Positions 51,600 to 63,330 of a stretch of DNA of 64,000 nt are shown piece after piece (position 1 is the first letter of the stretch; each line of letters starts with the position of its first letter). The DNA comes from Symsagittifera roscoffensis (taxonomy: Eukaryota > Xenacoelomorpha > Acoela > Convolutidae): assembly GCF_963678635.1 (NCBI RefSeq), contig NC_087064.1, forward strand, positions 47,229,346 through 47,293,345, written 5' to 3'. The position numbers and the translations under genes were made by a program. The notes beneath the pieces were generated by a model. The model was not told where the DNA came from, searched no databases, and saw only the letters and a program-made list of their open reading frames with translations.

Positions 51600-52440
51600 T
51601 AAAGGGGGATTCAGGATAGTGTAGGGAGTACGTTAAGTTCATCGACATATGATGATAGTGGATTTTCATTTTCTATATTATAGTAAGTATATTGAGGGAA
51701 AAAAGGGAAATTTTGAATTAAGAAGTCTGGAGTGTTAGTGTGTTGAAGATGATGGCAATGTAGTCGGAATAATTGTGGGCGACTAAAAAGGAACTGCGGT
51801 GTAGTATTACGGTGTTTGCGCTTCGTGAAAATTCTTTGAGCTAGTGTAGGTGCAATGTGAACTGAGGTGGTAGAGAATTCGGAAGTTCCAACTGGCGAAT
51901 TTTGAATGAGTTGTTTGTGTCGTGAAATTGTTGTTGGTGAGGTATAAAGTTATCGAAGGCATTCTCAAGTTAGTCTGGATAGAGCAGGTTACATCAGTTT
52001 TGTTATTTAACAGATGGGAGATGATAGGAGTAGCGTAACTTTGTGAAGAGGAAGAGAGGTATGATTCGTCACGGACAGAGGGATTTATGGTTTGAAATTG
52101 TGCTTGAGAAAAATTCGTAGGGCTTGGATTGCAGTCAAGGAACTCGTCGGGGGTTTCTATATCAGAATTATTAAAGTTAGAAAGGGTATTTAAAAATGTT
52201 TGACTTGAATCGTCTGAGTCCATGCGTGATTCATTAGAAGAAAAACTGGGTAGGGAAAAAGAAGTGTGTTTGAAAATTGAATTGAGGGAGTTTGGGCGTT
52301 GGAGGTTTGACAGATAGAAAAAGGAACGGTTGAGGCATCCATTTTGTCGACTCCTCGTGGGCTAAAAAGACGATTGCTTTAATATCGAAATTTTATTTTA
52401 TGTGGTTGTTATATAATTTGTTCATATAAATTCAAACATT
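51600..52440 (-). pseudogene. Element D Y/Z module, decayed
   Basis: The frame 52223-51807 contains 'NNSDIETPDEFLDCNPSPTN', matching Z1 of A. Upstream (about 52330-52440) the Y part ends 'FSPRG' and continues 'VDKMDAS' with no stop. Downstream (about 51620-51660) a trace of Z2, 'VDELNVLPTL', is visible. Stops and shifts break the rest. Confidence 0.65.
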
Positions 52441-52489
52441 TGGTTGTTAGAGTTTTATGTGAGTTATTGGGCTTCGTTGTGAACTGGTA

Positions 52490-54922
52490 GCTGAAGTAGT
52501 TTCGAAGTGCGTTCGGCGGTCGGAAGTAAGTGTCTATAACTTTGTGGGGCTAAAGATAAAGCATGATTGTTATGTAATTTGTACAAATTGCATGCTGCTG
52601 GCTGTAGGTGTTATATGTGTATTTGTTTTCTCTTGTTGAGTATCAAATGTATTCGGTTTCTTAGATAGTCCTGTAATATATTCACTAATTTGAGCGTCAA
52701 GAAGTTTTTTTAATTGAGCTAGAAATTATTTCAAAAAATTTTGCATATGAAATGCGTGGTACGCTTGCTTGTCTTTTGATTTGTGTTTGAATTGCGCATG
52801 TATTATAGATTCCTCTTAAGAGTGAAAAATGAAATCAAATAAAATTAAATACTGCGTATAATATAGTCAATTTTCTTTTAAATAGGCAGGCCATCCTAGA
52901 AATGCTATGATTTGTTCTTGATGTTTGTGAAATTGAAACTGTTAATCAGTGAAAATTATTGGGGACGTTACTTATATATATAATCTTTACTAGTCTCAAA
53001 GTGTCCACTATAGTCTTGTGGGTAATTTTTGGAGAAATCTGCTGTTTCAGCTTTTTTTCGTAAGTTTTGATCGATTGATTGTCTTTGTAATGTATGCACT
53101 GCAATCTGTTGAGAAGTTCTTGAAACTGATGCGATCTATTGTGATGCTGTATGTCGGATTTAGATTAAACACCTACTGATTGTAGTTCTATGCTCGGGTT
53201 TCGAGCGGTTGCTTGTATGCTTTCAGGTCCTCAGAGGTGTCATTAAGGTAGGGTATGGAGTTATAAGATAAAATTTATCTTCTTTCGTGTTAAGCAGTAG
53301 TACCTTATGGCTATTTTCAGAGACCCATGGGGTAGCTGTAGTCTAAAAGTCGGTTCGGCTTGATAGTGTATCTACAAAAAGTACTTTATTTTAATAAAAC
53401 ATAGGTAGGCGTTGGTAGCATCTTTTATCTTCAAAAACATAAACTGGTGAAATTTTTTAGTTCAAGTGTAATACCAAAGAAAGTTTCCCACATAATCAAT
53501 GAAATTAGAGCAGTTACCTGATAAGAGGTTTTATGCGTAAAAGATTTTAAGTACTAATAGAGCGAAAGATTGTAGTGTTTGTGTTCGTTCTCGTTCACGT
53601 AAGTGATGGAGTGTTTCTAATTCGGAGCGTGAAATTTCTTGAAAAATTCTACTCATTGTGTAATCTAATTTCATATCAAGAGGAATGTCGTAGTGGATTG
53701 TGCCAAAATAGTTGTTATTCATAAGTGAAGCTCTTGTAATTGTGTGCTATCCTTGTTTTCTGGATGGTTTTTCCGCCAGTAGTTCCTGTATTTTTGTAAA
53801 CTGTTACTGAGATGGGTGTAGATTTTTTGTCTTTTCTATTTTGATATGAACGTGCTATATCGTTAAATAAATTGTCTGTTTTCATGTCGAAGCCTTTGTC
53901 GTGTTCGACAATAGCTTCTGATAAATGTGTTTTGAAAATAGAGTTGTGATTTTTCAGGGTAAAATTAAAAACGATTAAATTCCTATTGTATACCATCTTC
54001 TTTTCTAAATTTCTGTGGGTTTGAACTAAATCTATTTGACTTGATTTTGTCGAAAGGTTTAGATTTTATGCAGTATATTTTTTGTAAAAATGAATCATTC
54101 TTGCTTGAATTTTAGAGACTTTAAATGGTGTACACTGGTCTTCAGGGAACCAAAATATGGTTGCCTGTATTCGCGTAGTTGGATCGCAAAATCCTTGATC
54201 AATTTTACAAGCAACCAAACTCTTTAAGGCAAATTGGTATCATCATTCAAATCTTGTGTTACTTGCACTTTTTATGATTGAGTTTCTCAATCCGGAAACT
54301 TTATTTCCTGGTGCCTGCATTTTTTGTGTCTGCTTTACAGTTTGATGGGTTGATTATTCCAAGAAACGGTATCCAGTTTTTATAGTTTAAATCATAGGCT
54401 AAGCGTCCGATTGCGTCGTGATACGGGAAATTATCGTCCAGCTGTATATGACCTTACTAATTTTCGATTGGTGCTTTCATTTGTTACTATTTCTAAACGT
54501 TGTAGCTAATCTTTACAACCTTAAGGATTAAGGTTTAAAAATCTTTCGATATTACTTTGATAAAAAGATTCATGATAGAGTCTGTGTCGATTGCTGTTTG
54601 AAACTTGTGAGCAATGTACTTTCTTTTCTTAGGTTTTTGCTGTAAATTTATATCCTGTTAGAGTTGAAGCTCGGACTTTTGAGTTAAGTTTAGCTTCAAT
54701 TTTGTTGATTCAATTTCGTGTGGTTCAGATTGGATATTTTGTTACTTGATTAATGGCGTATTTATGAAATGTGTCACAATCATAATGTGTAATAAAGAGG
54801 TCTTGTGGTCCTGTTCGGGGGGGGGGGGGGGGGGGGGTTTAAATGTTCGGGAAGAAGGTTCTGGGTTCTAGAAGTACTAGGGGTGAAAGGGTTTTGATTA
54901 GAAAAGCTATTAAAAGATACAT
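52490..54922 (-). pseudogene. env: Element D env, decayed
   Basis: Start ATG at 54922-54920 inside the end of X, as in A. Segments 53996-53715 and 53722-53531 match the Env of A; for example 'YFGTIHYDIPLDMKLDYT' against 'YFGNIHYDIHLDMKLDYT', and 'ELETLHHL' against 'ELETLHQL'. A run of 21 G (54817-54837) replaces a run of six C of A just after the signal peptide. Many stops; not functional. Confidence 0.8.
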
Positions 54923-56060
54923 GTGTATGATAATCCTGAAAAGGTAGTATAGAATATTATAAAAACATTTGTCTTTTTTGTATATCTATCGTATATGTAG
55001 ATAAGTTGTGTTGTAATGAATTGAGAGGGCAAGGATTGAGCTGTTATATTTGGTGGAGATTGGGATAATGAATGATGTACTGAATCAATTACTTTCAGTT
55101 TTTTCGAACTTGAGGGTTAAGTTGGTTAATTTACGGGTTAATTTGCTGGATAAAGAAATGGATATTATGTTATTGTATGCCAATGTGAATATGGTGTCTA
55201 TTTTGTAATCTGTTGAGCGCCCAAGTATGGAGTCGATTGCTATCAAGGTGTTGGCGAAAAAGAGGATTGGGTGCTACAAAAGAGTTCCAATTTAAGCGTA
55301 AGGGTGTATTTGCACCTTGTAGTTCACAATATCTTTTGTCTAACGGACCTAGAAAATTTATAGGGAAGGTGGTTGATAGGGTTCAACCTGTAACTGAAGG
55401 TGTTGATCGAAGTGATAGAGTTATTGGCATGGATAAAACGGTATCCAATGACATGTCTTTTAAATCATCATCTTAAATTGATTCACCTTGAGAAACTGTT
55501 TAAATCATCCAATGTGGATGTTTTTGTGATGAAGTAGGGTGATTAAAAGGATTTACACAAATTTGTTTAGAAAAACATTGTTGAACCTAAACAATCTGAT
55601 GTAATATTTGGCGTATTTTATTGGCAAAACGTTTGAAGTGATGGAGGGGTGCTTAGTTTTGTATCAACAGCAAGATCTAAAGGGGTCAATTTTTGTGATG
55701 AGGGTATGTTCAAATGAATTATTAGTGTTGCAAGGTTTCGATTTTCTCGGGGCTGAATAATTTGTCTATCTATTGTAGTTGTCAAAATTTGGTTTTGGCT
55801 TGGTTGTCTGGTTCTGTTAACTTCTTGCTGAAGTGAGGGGTAGATGATATATGTTGGTTTGTATTGTGATTCATTTAGGGGTGCATGTCGTTTGGCTGAT
55901 GCTAACGATTCGTATAGTGATGTGTGTTTTTCTTCAAATGTATAAGAGTTTTCTACGAACGCGATATGTGTAGATGATTGGTGTTGATTTGTTTGACTAG
56001 ATGTCAGTGTGGTCGATGGTCTTTGGAAGTAGTGGTTGGAGGAGATTCTTTGAAAAGGTG
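54910..56060 (-). pseudogene. Element D frame X, decayed
   Basis: Matches frame X of A: 'SYTFEEKHTSLYESL' (about 55930), 'NRLHTWALNRLQ' (about 55210-55240) and the end 'SGLSYTCIF' with stop at 54912-54910. The 13-base overlap with env is the same as in A. No in-frame ATG is seen at its beginning here either. Confidence 0.65.
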
Positions 56061-56110
56061 TAGATAAGCGATTTTCAAATATATCTTTGTTCTGATGTAC
56101 TTAAGTGTAT

Positions 56111-56506
56111 GTTCTTTATAGTATTCCTCTCCGAAAATTGTTAGCAGAACTGTAGCTACTGCAAAAGTATTTATTGCCTTTTTAATGCATTTAGGAATTG
56201 TTACTTTTGGAGTAATGAGAAACGTTATAAAAATTACGAAAAGAATGAAAATCTATTTTCTAACTTATAGATTTTGTATTGTTTTTGAAAGATTAAATTT
56301 CGTACTTGATTAGGTGGTCAACGGGTTTTGGAGAGACAAAGGTGGAGTTTTTTTAAGGAATAAAAAAGAAATTTGTGGCTGCAAAAAACTAGGAAAAAGA
56401 AGATTGTTAGTTCTAAGAAGTATGAGAAAGAAGCAAATTGAAAAAATGTAGAACAACTTGAGAGAAAATTTGGAATGAAGAGTTTTTTTGTTGAACTGAT
56501 TTTCAA
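56111..56506 (-). pseudogene. Element D membrane frames a and b
   Basis: 56506-56318 is a hydrophobic frame similar to frame a of A. 56252-56111 holds 'FVIFITFL', 'CIKKAINTFAVATVLL' and 'EEYYKEH', very close to frame b of A and free of stops over this stretch. The two are separated by frame breaks. Confidence 0.65.
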
Positions 56507-57139
56507 AGGAGCATTTGAAAAATGCTTTGCTTTGTCGAAAAATTTGGTGAACGAAAGTTTTGGTGAATGAGATTTTGGTGAATGAAAGTCTGGATGTTTA
56601 GGTGTTAACTTTTAAGTCTTGTGTTTATTTGTGGGATGATTAAGGTTTTTGAGATGAACCACGGCCTAAAGTTACGTGATTCTGTCAAAATTTAAGTAAA
56701 TTAGGTACATTGGTACATTAGGTTGGAACATTAGGTAAATTTAATATTCTTCTTTTGGAGGAATGCGGGGTATAAATTAAGACATTTTGTTGCTTTTTGT
56801 GTTGATTGATAGAAGAGGGTTGTAGGTTTTATATGATGTTTGCTTAAGTTATCAAATAGAAGGGTAGAACTTTTTTGACCTGGAGGCCTTTGAGTTATAG
56901 TTGTTGATCTAGTTCAAATTGAAGATACATTATAGTGGTAGTGTTCAAAGAGAAATGGGATGAAATCAATCCAAATTGATTGGCTGATTTTGAACTAGTT
57001 ATTCCAAGAGAACAATTTATGTTTGAAACTTGAAATTACTTTAGGTTTTCACTGAAAACTTTTATAAGGTGCTCTAACTAATCCAAAGGTTTTTGAAACT
57101 GAAATAATTCAATAGTTTAGACTGTGGAATAAAGTTTTT

Positions 57140-58195
57140 GTAATACTATTGATTTGTTTACAAGACGAGTTGACCCTTTATTTGGGTATGAGGAGTTTTT
57201 CTTGTAGTTCACGATATGTCTTTTTGTCCGAGCTATTCGTTTTTGAGACTTGTCCGGAATTTTTTTTGAAATATGCTAATGAGAATAATTTTACGCGTGC
57301 TGACCATTTGGTAATTGTGCGTTGTCTACCTTTATTATACATTGTAGGCATTATTCTGGTGAACGGTTCATGCCTTCAACTAGTCCATTTGTCCATAGTC
57401 CATTTGTTCATTAGTCCATTAGTCCATTTGTCCTATTCTAGACTTACGTTTGAGATTATAGAGGTGACAGAGTGTTGTGTTTTCTTCATTTTTAAATTCT
57501 GCTGCATTGTCTGTGACAAGCATTTCTGGTAATCCAGTTTTGCTATCCAGTGTTCGGAAAGTTTTGTATAAGCATATAAAGCGTTGCATTGAGATACAGG
57601 GTTGAGTGCTAATTTGTGTGTAAACGCATCTACTATTACCATAATGTATGATTTTTCTTCTGAAGAGTTTGATATAGGACCTTTGGAATCAAATGAGATT
57701 TTGTGATTGAAACATAAAATTCGTCTCATAAAATCTTGTTTTTCCTTTTGGTGAGGGAAAAAAAAGTTTTATAATTGAGATTTTACGCAATCAGTGCATA
57801 ATCCTTTTAACCTAACTCCTGCATTTAGAAAAAATTTTAAGTGAAGTTTGAATATGTTTTTTTTCTGATCCTGCATGTCTTTTTGTATGCAAGGAATGAG
57901 AATAGAATAGAATAGAAATGTACGAAATGTAAATAGCAATTAAAATTAAGCTTAGTGAGAGGCAGGGTACTTTAGTTTCAAGAGAATTATATTCTAAGCG
58001 GTCAGTGTTATTGTTTATTGTCCAACTACTAATATTTCGGAAATAACAAAGTAAGGTTTTTTTTCCTAGAATTGTGATATCGGCCTTAACTGGTTTTGTT
58101 TTATATTTGTGCCAAGATTGAAGTTATCCAATGACAGGGTCAAGATTTTGTTATTTCTGTAATAACTGAAGTGTGATTGCTTCTGTGCTTGGGAG
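57140..58195 (-). pseudogene. pol: Element D integrase, decayed
   Basis: 57729-57433 contains 'KISFDSKGPISNSSEEKSYI' (first catalytic Asp), 'VDAFTHKLALNPV', 'YAYTKLSEHWIAKL', then a damaged 'VTDNGTEF' region. This follows A closely. Other parts are interrupted by stops. Confidence 0.8.
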
Positions 58196-58701
58196 AAAAA
58201 AATATTGAACTTCATTTTTGGAGAGAAGTGTATTATCCAATGAGTCTTGTGATTTAAATATTTTATTGATTGTATGCTTTTGGAAGAATTTGGAAGTGGA
58301 GAAACTTGGTAAACTAATGGTTTCTGTTAGGTTTTTTCTCTTCTCTATCGATGGGAATCAGTTATTCCGGTGTGTTTTTTGCTTAGATTTCCTTTGTTGT
58401 GTATATTTTGTTATCCTTGACGAATAGTATACTGGTTGAAATGTTTTTTTCCTCAGTAAATCTACTTCATAGTGGTTGTTGTGGCAATCAAGATATAATG
58501 AAAATTGTTCTAAGGTGTTTATTAGTTTAGTATGGGAGTCTTACTGCATTTTGACATTCTAGTCGTGGTGATCTTTTGTCTTCTGCAAGGAAGAATTTTA
58601 CATTTTCTGGCATCTCTACAGTTGTTTTTTTTTCGTGTTATCAGATCAAGTGGCGTGTTTCGGCTAAGTGTAACTGGTAAAGCAAGGTTTTTGCCTGTTG
58701 T

Positions 58702-59028
58702 TCAAACTATATGTAGGTTTGAGATTTTCATTAGAAAAAGTTGAATCATATAAGCTCTACGGTTTGGATTTGACTTTTGTGTAATTTGAGAAATTACAGG
58801 TTTATGATCTGTGAATAAAACTGTTGGATGTTTTGATACAAGGGTCAAGAATTCATATTCTGGTATTGTATAAATTATGGCTGTATATTCTCTCATAAGG
58901 GTAGAGGGTCTAAATTCTGTTTGTGTAAAAAGTCTTAAGTTTGGTGATTTGAGGTGCATTTTATTTGTACTTTTACGTGATTGTAGAAGTGCTGCGCCAA
59001 TTCCAAAGTTGTATATTCTAATGTCCAT
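58702..59028 (-). pseudogene. pol: Element D RNase H, partial
   Basis: 'NFGIGAALLQS', 'LFTQTEFRPSTLMREYTAI' and 'VLFTDHKPV' match the RNase H of A in order. The first catalytic Asp is altered ('RIYNFG' for 'CDASNFG'). Confidence 0.85.
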
Positions 59029-59039
59029 TCCAACCTTTT

Positions 59040-59960
59040 TTGTTGTCGGAGACTATCGTAGAATGGTCTGAGATATAGTTGCTTTTTGTAAACTTAATTA
59101 CATATGAAGTTCAGCATTCTAAAGCATTCAAGGTTTTTTGTTTTTCTTTGGTATTGTTTGGAGTTCTAAAATTGCATTTATTCGTGATTTATTTTATGGA
59201 ATATTAGTGCTCTCAATAATCTGTCCAAGGAATTTAACACGAGTAAGGAAAAAATGTGATTTATCTGGTGATACTTTCATGTTTTTTTTAACAAGATTCG
59301 GTGATTTTTGTCTAAATGTTCAAACCTTTCTGGTTTTTTTTTGTGACTGTTTAAGAACCTAGTCAAAACAGGTTTTTAAATTTTTGCTAAAAATTAGAGG
59401 TCTAAAGACTTAATTCATAAATACTGAAAAAAAAGCTGGTCCTACGGATTTACTGTAGAATAGTCTATTAAAATCGTATTGCTGATTTCCAATAACAGGT
59501 TTTGTTGGTCGACGTGATTGTTCGTCTAATGGCATTTAATTATATGCGCTATACATTTCTGCGGTGGTGGTATAGTAATGTCTGTTTATTTTTGTAAGTG
59601 TGACTTTTATTGGTTCTATGGGCCAGGTGCATTTTGATTCATGAATTAGAGAGTTTAAATACCCTGCGTCTAGAAAAGTTGTAAGTGATTCCTCTTTAGC
59701 GAGAATAATTACGGGATTGAGGAATGTGTTTCCTTTTAGGTTGTTGTTTTCTTACCGGTGAGAACATTTTATACTGTTCGAGAATATCTTAAAACCTATT
59801 TACTTTGTCTTGAAAGTGTATTGATACTTTAGTTTTTTTATGCGGCATAAACCCTGAGATCTTTCAAAAATGATTTTTCTAGCTGTTCGAACTCTTGCTG
59901 ATTAAATTGGAAATGCTGAAACTTGACCATTGTTTAAAAATGTTGTTGTTCATTTGTATA
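59040..59960 (-). pseudogene. pol: Element D reverse transcriptase, decayed
   Basis: Near 59500-59580 the minus strand reads 'TTAEMYSAYN', a TAA stop, then 'MPLDEQSRRPT', matching 'TTADMNSAYNQMPLDEQSRR' of A with Gln changed to stop (C to T). The 'LRPF' connection lies near 59060-59090. No intact frame. Confidence 0.75.
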
Positions 59961-61692
59961 TTTTGAGATTTGGAAATTGTGTTTAAAATAGGGGTTTTTT
60001 GTGAAAGAACCCGACTTTCGTTTTGCGTCATTAGTGTTATTCGAATCACAAGATTTATTTGATTGACAAAAATCTAGTAGTTTCGAAATATGATTTACTC
60101 TGAACTCTGTTTCTTGTGTCGGATGAAATATTGCTTTTGTTTCGCAATATTCTAAAAGTACTGAAGTGTAATTTTGGATAATAATTCTTTTTATTATATC
60201 TGTGATTGTACCTTTAGCGTTATTGATAGATGAAATCGTTACTCTAAAGAGTTTATTTTATGATTTGGTTTGAATTCAAGCTCAGACATATAAAAATGTT
60301 GTTTACTTTGATCAGTGTTATAATGATGTACATGATTGACAGAAAAGTCATACACATGTCCTGTTACTGGTTTCGGATGTTTTCTTTGCTGATTATCTGT
60401 AGGGTAAAATTAGAGAGAAAGGGGGTTGCTTGTTTAATTCTTGGAACATTTTAGGGATGTTTTACTTAGTTTTGTTTATTTGTCTTTGATTTATAATTCA
60501 CTATTTAAGATGTTTGTAGTTGGGAAATATTTTCTAATAAATGGGGTTTCAATTATCTTGTCTTTAATGTTTGTTAAAAATGGTTCAAAACTTGTTTGTT
60601 ATATTTGTGCCTTTGGGCAGTTGCTAGTTTACTTGAGGTTGTTAAAGGGGAAGTTTTGGATGTAGGTTTTCATTTCCATTCCCAGTAGGGATGTTAATAA
60701 TTTTTGATTCTGCGACAGAATCAATTTTAAAAATCTATTTCAAGATCTGGTGATTGGATTTTTTTTTGTTTTTCGGGCTATCTAAAAGAAGTGGTATTGT
60801 CCAAGTTTTCTTTTGGTGTTATTTTTTTATTTGTTGTTTTCTGGTATATACTGTATATATTGGAGTTGGTTTTAAATACACGTGTAGTGTAATTTGTTGT
60901 TTCTTGGTTGTTATCTGGTTCTTGAGGATTACAACTCAAAATTTATTTTTGGATATAATTTGATTCAATTGGTGTTTCATATTCATGTTCTAAATTAAGT
61001 ATGATAAAAAAAGTGTGTTTTATTTGTCATTTTTGTCATCTGTGCTTCTATAGTGTATGTGGTTTAACTGTAGTTCTGAAAACTGTTTGTCGGAACCTGA
61101 AAAGTCTGCAATTGTTCCATCTGTAGTTTGGACTTGAATAATTCGTCTTTAATGTTTCGGTGTACTAATTTCCTTGTTTTGGTTTTGCGTTTTTGAATAT
61201 TGAGAAATGTTTTTATGTGGCTACTGAGAATAATTGCTTGATTTGTTCTGATATTTGTTGTTTCTATTACTAAAACTCTCACGGAATCTCCTAATATAAC
61301 TATTATAATTTTGCCTACTAGTAGAGTAATTTTCTGATCTGTTATTTGAGTATTTCCAATATCGATTACCTGAATAATTTCCGTTTTGATTATTTGAAGA
61401 GGTTCATGAACGGTCATTGGAAAAGTATCTGTTCTGAGAGTTTGAATTTGAATGGTTTCTTTTATACTTTGAGTGATTACTTGTATTGGAATTTGATCCA
61501 GAGTAATTGTTTCTGTACTGATCGTTTTGACTAATTGATCTGCTATGTCTATTTTGTGAATTTTGTTTGAGGCATTTGAGCTATTGTTACTTTTAACGTT
61601 TTTTGTTTGGTAGATCTTTTCTCATGGTAATAAAATTAGCTTAGTTCTCTATGTTTTCGTGGTCTATTTAGGTTGTTTTGCTGTTTTTGTCT
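59961..61692 (-). pseudogene. Element D region between RT and nucleocapsid
   Basis: Protease is expected here but I cannot point to its active site. The frame 61417-61064, rich in Ile, Thr and Lys, looks like an out-of-frame reading of an Arg/Ser/Asn-rich nucleocapsid tail. No confident gene otherwise. Confidence 0.45.
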
Positions 61693-61734
61693 GCATTCAG
61701 CAATGTTATATTCATATCTGCGGCAATAGTTACA
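61693..61734 (-). pseudogene. gag: Element D nucleocapsid zinc knuckle
   Basis: The minus strand reads 'CNYCRRYEYNIAEC'. This is a CCHC knuckle (CX2CX4HX4C) in which the expected Gly-His is Glu-Tyr, a change that would abolish zinc binding. It identifies the gag end that is lacking in A. Confidence 0.6.
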
Positions 61735-63330
61735 TTTTTTTTGAAAGATGATTTTCCTGGAAATTTGGACTTTTTTCATTTATGTTTAAGTTTTGAGTAA
61801 TTGTCTTTGCTTGTTCAGTATCAGAGTCTTGCATATTTTTAATATGTGAAGTTGTTGTTTGAATGTTGTTTACATTTTCTTGTTTCAAATTTACTGTTTG
61901 TTCTAGTTTCATGTGATTTCGGCTTGTTGTAGCTTTTCAGCTATGTTTTGAAAATCTAAATAAGGTTTTGGGATTGATGATGGATGTGATGCTCTCTTTT
62001 TTAGTGCAACTTGCGTAATTGTGGTGTTAGAGTCATCATTAGAAAATTGTTCACTTTAGTTTTTTTTATAATCATATTTATTGAGAGATTAAAATTTTCG
62101 TACTAGAAGTTTTCATTCTTACTTTGTGCTGTTTTATCTTTTCGTTTGGAAGTCATCAAGTTTTATTGCATAAAAATCTTTGATGTTGTTTGTTTCTTTC
62201 AGAGTCGAAAATCCTTGAGAACTTTCGTGTGAATCATTTCCAGTCGGATTTAATTTCTAAAAGTAAGACTGAGAACCGTTTCTCAGCTGTGTCTTCAAGT
62301 GAGGTTTGAATTAATGCTGTACGCCTATGTATCAATTTTGATGAAGAGGTATAATATGCTGTAAATGCAATTAAGTAGTCTTCTACTGAATATTCAGGGT
62401 CTCTTCCTGTGATCATCTTGAGTAATTTATTAGATTAGATAATTGATCCACCCAAAAGGTCTAGATTTATTGTCATCTGAATTGATTCTGCTGTGTTTGA
62501 TTGTTGGATAAACTTTTTAAGTTGATTTTTTTGTAATTTCATGCTGTTGTAAGTAATATGATATCGAAACTTTGTTTTGCATTGGGTTAGGTTGGTAATC
62601 TGGAGCATTTATATGGTTTTGTGATAGTTATATTTAGTTGTGCCATTTGCTGTCGTTGAGGAGGGTGTTGTTGTGTTTGTCGTTTTTTTTCTGACTTCAT
62701 ATAGGGTTCAAAAATATCTGGTTGATAAGTATTATCTGGTTGATTAAATTTACTCCGATTGTTTTTTTCGTGGGTTATTATGGTACTGTTGTTCGTTTTC
62801 GCTGAAGTAATCGTCATCTTGAGAAAATTGTTGTTGTCCGTTTTGTTGAATTAAGTTGCCCGTTTTGTAAGTTGCCCGTTTTGTTGAATTATTGTTTTGT
62901 TGAAAAAGTGTGTAACTGGTAGTGCGGTCTGTTAGAGTTTTTCGTTTTTCATTACAGAATACTGATTGAAATACTGGTTTTATTATTCTTTGGGTGTATT
63001 TATGTTCTTAAGATTGATTTGGCATTGTACAAAAGGGTTTTTGCCAATGTTTAAATTGAGAAAAAACCATAGTTTTCTTTTACAAAATTATTTCTGTTTA
63101 CGCGCTTTTGTTTGTTAGATTGTTAGATTTTAGTTCTTGGTCTATTTGTTTGATAATACATTTGCGAGTAATTCGGAAAAACGGATAGTTTGACTGTTGA
63201 TTGTAGTGTTTTTTGTGGGAAAGTACATTTTGCATTATGTGGTGTTGTGAGTGTTGGATGTATTGGGGAAATACTCTGTTGTGTTGTTCTAGGTATTGTT
63301 TGTACCATTTCTTCGTTAACAAAGTGTGAT
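61735..63330 (-). pseudogene. gag: Element D gag, decayed
   Basis: 62416-62234 reads 'DPEYSVEDYLIAFTAYY', then 'LIHRRTALIQTSLEDTAEKRF' minus its last residue, then 'LLLEIKSDW', a capsid-like block typical of Ty3-type Gag ('ALIQTTL...W'). 61912-61730 continues with 'KLEQTVNLKQENVNN'. The N-terminal side (62817-62587 and 63322-63098) is Gln/Asn/Thr-rich and less certain. Confidence 0.65.

Noticed and set aside
55213-55476. 87-codon plus-strand frame
   Set aside because: Antisense to the X homologue of element D.
60260-60963. Hydrophobic plus-strand frames (64-74 codons)
   Set aside because: Consequence of the T/G-rich plus strand of element D; no support on the coding strand.
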